From: Desmodus rotundus
Taxonomy: Eukaryota > Chordata > Mammalia > Chiroptera > Phyllostomidae
Direction of reading: 5' to 3'
NCBI RefSeq assembly: GCF_022682495.2
Contig: NC_071391.1
Location: 41,569,998 to 41,633,997 of the forward strand
Length of the DNA stretch: 64,000 nt
Part shown: in pieces, positions 60,891 through 64,000 of the stretch
Position numbering within the stretch: position 1 is the first letter of the stretch
How the letters are laid out: each line of letters opens with the position of its first letter
Made by a program: the position numbers and the translations under genes
Notes under the pieces: generated by a model
Seen by the model: only the letters and a program-made list of their open reading frames with translations
What the model was told of the DNA's origin: nothing
The model's database searches: none

Positions 60891-61924
60891 AAGAATTCAA
60901 AAAAAGTTTCATGTAATGGCCCTATTTCTGGTTACGAGGCATTTCTTTTCCACACATCTCCAGAGCCTCTGAGTGCCTGAGGTGAGGGTCACCACACTAT
61001 GCGTCAGGAAGAGCGTATTTGCACTTGAGCATCAGGATGCCCTCAGAATATTCCTGGCCTGGTTGTTCATGTGAGTGATAATCTCCTGCGTTGTGTGCAT
61101 TGATTGGAGGAGGAGGAGGACACTGTTTTTTTAATTAAGTGCTTAATTACATAAACACTGATACCACATACCCTAAGGGCACTCTTTTTGGAAAATGAAC
61201 AGTAGCCTATCATACTACAGGAAAATCCTTGTTCTGCAGTGTTATGATTATGAATAATCATTATTGGATAATCATTATTGAACGGTGTCTGTTTTAGTAG
61301 GAATCAATATTGTTTTTGCATAAATGGTTGCTATTTGGGGTCGGAGTGTGCAGGAAGCTCATAACATTTTCTTCCATTGAAGTAAGTGGTAATTGTGTTT
61401 TCATAAGGTGAGAGAATATGGTCCGTGGGTACTCATTTGAGTGCTTTAACAGATGCCAAAGCAATGGTGTTTTGGTAGTGTTGGCACTACTTGATATCAT
61501 TTGACTTCAAATTCATAAGAGAATCGAAATAAAGAAAGGAGGATTTAAATGTTCACACAAAAATGTCATTTCTGCAGGATCTTTGCAGTTTTGAAACTTT
61601 AATTGTGCCATTCTTTAAGCAAAGGAAGCCTTACTTGAAAGTCTAATGTGTAAGAGAAATAAGGGCAAAGTCGCTCTAGCTAAGGGTTTGGGAGCAAAAA
61701 CAGAACCAGTTCTTGCTCCCTGTGAACTCCTTTCTCCCACAGACAGCCCCACAGAACCCCCAGGCCCAATTACACACCATCATAAAACCAACAGAGGAAT
61801 AAAAGGAGCCCAGAAGAGATGAGGATTGCACTGGACTCAAATCTTAGTTCTGCAATTTAGTAGCACTATGATTTTGGGTGGCAAAAACAATAAAGTCAAC
61901 AGTGATATCAACAAAATAAGCAGT

Positions 61925-62010
61925 AACTTACACCAATTGAGGACTTACTAAGTGCTTTATTTGCATTAATTTAATCATCCCAATAATATGAGATAGGTAC
62001 TGTTATTACC

Positions 62011-62043
<33 letters not shown>

Positions 62044-62145
62044 TATACATGGAAACTGAGGCTCAGAGAATTTAAGCAATTTGCCCAGAGATCCCACAGC
62101 TAGGGTAAGTGGCTGAGTGGGAATTCAATCCCCAACAGTCTGCAT
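61925..62145 (-). repeat. MIR SINE interrupted by a microsatellite
   Basis: The antisense MIR (AAGTGCTTTATTTGCATTAA; GAAACTGAGGCTCAGAGAAT; CAATTTGCCCAGAGATC) contains an (AT)n(AC)n tract at 62011-62050 where the consensus has only a short AT-rich stretch. Confidence 0.85.
62011..62050 (+). repeat. (AT)n(AC)n compound microsatellite
   Basis: ATATATATATAT passes into about ten AC units, then ATATACAT. It lies inside a MIR. Confidence 0.93.
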
Positions 62146-62639
62146 TAACAACCATTAAAATTCCTAAACTCTTTGGCCCAGTTCAGCCCAACCGTTTTGA
62201 AAGGCAGGATGATACTAACAATCTTGCGGCAAAGTCTCCGACACAGAGGCATTCAATAATTATCGTTCTTTTGATCGTGAATGCATCGATCATCCGCCCT
62301 CCAGACATTCACTAATGACCTGTGTCGAGTTGTCTGTCAAATAGCGCCTATCAAACGCTGCATGAGCCAGTTACTACTTAAGAGATGGTTCACAGGATGT
62401 GTCAGCCACCGAGCCTTCAAAAACATAAAAAATTAGTGGTTTGCTATTCCAAAAGAATCAGCCAAACAAAGGCACTAGTAGAGAAAATAATAAATGAAGT
62501 TCCGTATGCAGTCAGGTAGAGGATGTGTACAGAAACCACTAGCTGCCTTCTATCCAATGGAAAGGAGAACCTATTCACCAAAGCAAATAAAACATATTCC
62601 ACACATGGGACAAATGTTTATGAAATAAATGTTTACGTG

Positions 62640-63140
62640 CTGCAGACCAAGAGAGACACTGGAGATGGAGGGGCAAAGCCTCTGTCCTCATGGAACTTAC
62701 ATTCTGGTGCAGGAGGCAGAAAATACACAAAGAGACAAAAACGAATGTCATCGGTCAGGCGGTGGTAAGTGCTACAAAGAGATATAAACAGGCTACGTGG
62801 ACAGAGAGTGATGTGGGACAGGTGTCATGGGAGGCCTCTCTGATCTGGTGATGTCTCAGCAGATATCGGATCAGAGTGTACCAGGAAGACAGCATTCCAG
62901 CAGAGGGGACAGCAGACACAAAGGCCCAGAGACAGCCAGGGCTCCCCGCTAATGTGAGATAAGCCAGAGGGGAAGTGGGAGGAGATGCAGCCATGAAGGC
63001 AGCCTAAGGCCAGATCACACAGGCCTCGCTGGCCATGCTGGCTATGGCGACTTTACATTTTACCCTCGGATGAGAAGCCGTTGAAGAATTTGGGGTAGAG
63101 GAGTGATGTGACTTATGTTTTAAGGATTACACTGCGGACA
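62640..63140 (+). repeat. Ancient interspersed repeat, class unresolved
   Basis: CTCATGGAACTTACATTCTG, GTGGTAAGTGCTACAAAGAG, GGGAGGCCTCTCTGATCTGG, AGACAGCATTCCAGCAGAGG and ACACAAAGGCCCAGAGAC follow the order of a very common old mammalian dispersed repeat. I cannot name its family with certainty. Non-coding. Confidence 0.55.
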
Positions 63141-63384
63141 ACAGTGTACAAGAGGGCAAGAACAGAGCAAAGACCACTCAGAAGACTATGCATTAATCTT
63201 GTAGACCCTGGATGAGCCTACTGAGGCAAGTTCAAGCCCTATACAATGAAAACCTTGAAATTCCATTGGGTCAAATAAGGGCCTTAATAAATGAGAACTC
63301 TACTATGTCTCTTGACTTCACATGATAAAGAAAAGACTTCACATGAGAAAGAATTTTTTGTCTCTCATTAATTTATCAAGAGCT

Positions 63385-63785
63385 AACATGTTATAGTGCT
63401 ACATGCCAGGCACTGTTCTAAGCACCTTACATGTGTAAGCACAGTACCCTCTGTGAGTGCTGTTATTATTGCCATTGGTGGGTAATGTTATTATTCCCAT
63501 TTTAAATATGAGGAAACTGCCCTAGCCAGAGCTCAGTGGGTTAGAGCATCGTTCTAGTTCACCAAGATTATGGGTTCAATCCCTAGTCAGGGCACATACA
63601 GGAATCAACCAATGAATGCATAAATAAGTGGAAGAGCAAACTGATGTTTCTCTCCCTCTCTCTTCCTTCCTCTCCGTCTCTAAAATCAATAATAAATACA
63701 TAAAGAAGAGGAAACCAAGGCACAGATCATACAAATTGCTTGTTGTAGGATTTGTGGAGTTAGAGTTTGAACTAAGCAGTCTGGC
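63385..63785 (-). repeat. MIR SINE split by a Ves insertion
   Basis: The left half (to 63518) has GCCAGGCACTGTTCTAAGCA and TATTCCCATTTTAAATATGA. The right half resumes at 63708 with GAGGAAACCAAGGCACAG. The Ves copy lies between them. Confidence 0.85.
63519..63707 (+). mobile_element. Ves-type SINE nested in a MIR
   Basis: A more diverged head (CCCTAGCCAGAGCTCAGTGG) and a tail AATCAATAATAAATACATAA mark an older subfamily. GAGGAAAC flanks it at 63510-63517 and 63708-63715. The duplicated motif belongs to the MIR core into which it inserted. Confidence 0.9.
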
Positions 63786-63992
63786 TGTAGATGCTCCTCC
63801 TGACTAACCTGCAGAGAACGTCTCAGTCCACCACTCTACCAAACTGACACCTGTTCCTGACACAGTGGCCCAGGAGGCCCTTCCAGAAACAGCCTGCCAG
63901 GACGAAGGACTGAGGAAATGGAAGAAGGAAGGAGCATGTTGTGCTGGAAGAGCAGGAAGGCCTGTCCGTCTACACCCACTCCAGGTCCTCAC

Positions 63993-64000
63993 CTGCAGAT
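63993..64000 (-). CDS. PPFIBP2: PPFIBP2 coding exon, 3' end only (cut by window edge)
   Basis: Read on the minus strand, the last eight bases (ATCTGCAG) are followed by GTGAGGA, a near-perfect splice donor. The following exon (53990 downward) starts with GC to complete a glycine codon, so this exon must end with one base of a codon. Here it ends GCA G, giving Ala-Gly, as in the family, where the short N-terminal exon ends in Ile-Ala before the glycine. This is therefore probably the donor end of the exon carrying the start region of liprin-beta-2. Only eight bases are visible, so the call rests on donor quality, phase and position. Confidence 0.55.

Larger units (their letters stand above)
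53991..63992 (-). other. PPFIBP2: PPFIBP2 intron (phase 1)
   Basis: A 10 kb intron between the exon at the right window edge and the 53776-53990 exon. It is mainly occupied by an ORF1-only LINE (about 55950-58600), a MaLR-type LTR fragment, two Ves SINEs and MIR remnants. The pieces between these show nothing recognisable. Confidence 0.75.

Noticed and set aside
5163..63707. tRNA-like A and B box motifs at eight places
   Set aside because: They belong to Ves SINEs, which are tRNA-derived; no intact tRNA cloverleaf was found.
1..64000. Bacterial-type systems (operons, CRISPR arrays, phage or plasmid modules)
   Set aside because: The sequence is vertebrate: split exons, SINEs, LINEs and microsatellites throughout. 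No such arrays were seen.

Overview
The window is a stretch of bat (Chiroptera) nuclear genome lying almost entirely inside the introns of one gene, PPFIBP2 (liprin-beta-2), transcribed on the minus strand. Bat origin is inferred from eight copies of the tRNA-derived Ves SINE (typical opening CCTGGCCGGTGTGGCTCAG), most with clear target-site duplications. A full-length-looking ORF1-only LINE (HAL1-like), mariner remnants and hAT miniature elements fit this. I cannot name the species; a yangochiropteran is my guess.

Gene layout, in transcription order (right to left): the last 8 bases of the window look like the end of the preceding coding exon (63993-64000). Four unambiguous coding exons follow: 53776-53990, 27371-27457, 22975-23088 and 11720-11851. 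Each has a correct AG/GT border, and the frame continues through all of them (intron phases 1, 0, 0, 0, 0). Together they encode 182 complete codons of the N-terminal region: a leucine-rich helical segment and then the start of the long coiled coil. The three C-terminal SAM domains, the promoter and the 3' end are outside the window. The next exon known to me from the family was not found in the remaining 11.7 kb, so that intron probably runs off the left edge.

Region by region: 1-11.7 kb is intron with Ves copies, MIRs, a 31-base G run, a large inverted repeat (4690-6161) whose loop has taken a Ves and a mariner MITE, and one orphan coiled-coil exon candidate (about 1005-1187). 11.9-23 kb is intron with MIRs, a CCAAT-box cluster near 14.5 kb and a GC-rich minisatellite at 19.5 kb. 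23.1-27.4 kb is a short intron with two Ves and an L2. 27.5-53.8 kb is the largest intron, with MIR, L2, hAT and MER5-type repeats, a decayed mariner, an antisense MaLR LTR and a second orphan exon candidate (33940-34029). 54-64 kb is intron with the HAL1-like LINE, a MaLR LTR and Ves copies, one of them nested in a MIR.

There is no sign of bacterial-type operons, CRISPR or a cluster of genes acting as a system. The items most worth a second look are the inverted repeat, the two orphan exon candidates and the ORF1-only LINE. Repeat family names rest on my recognition of consensus features, not on a database search.
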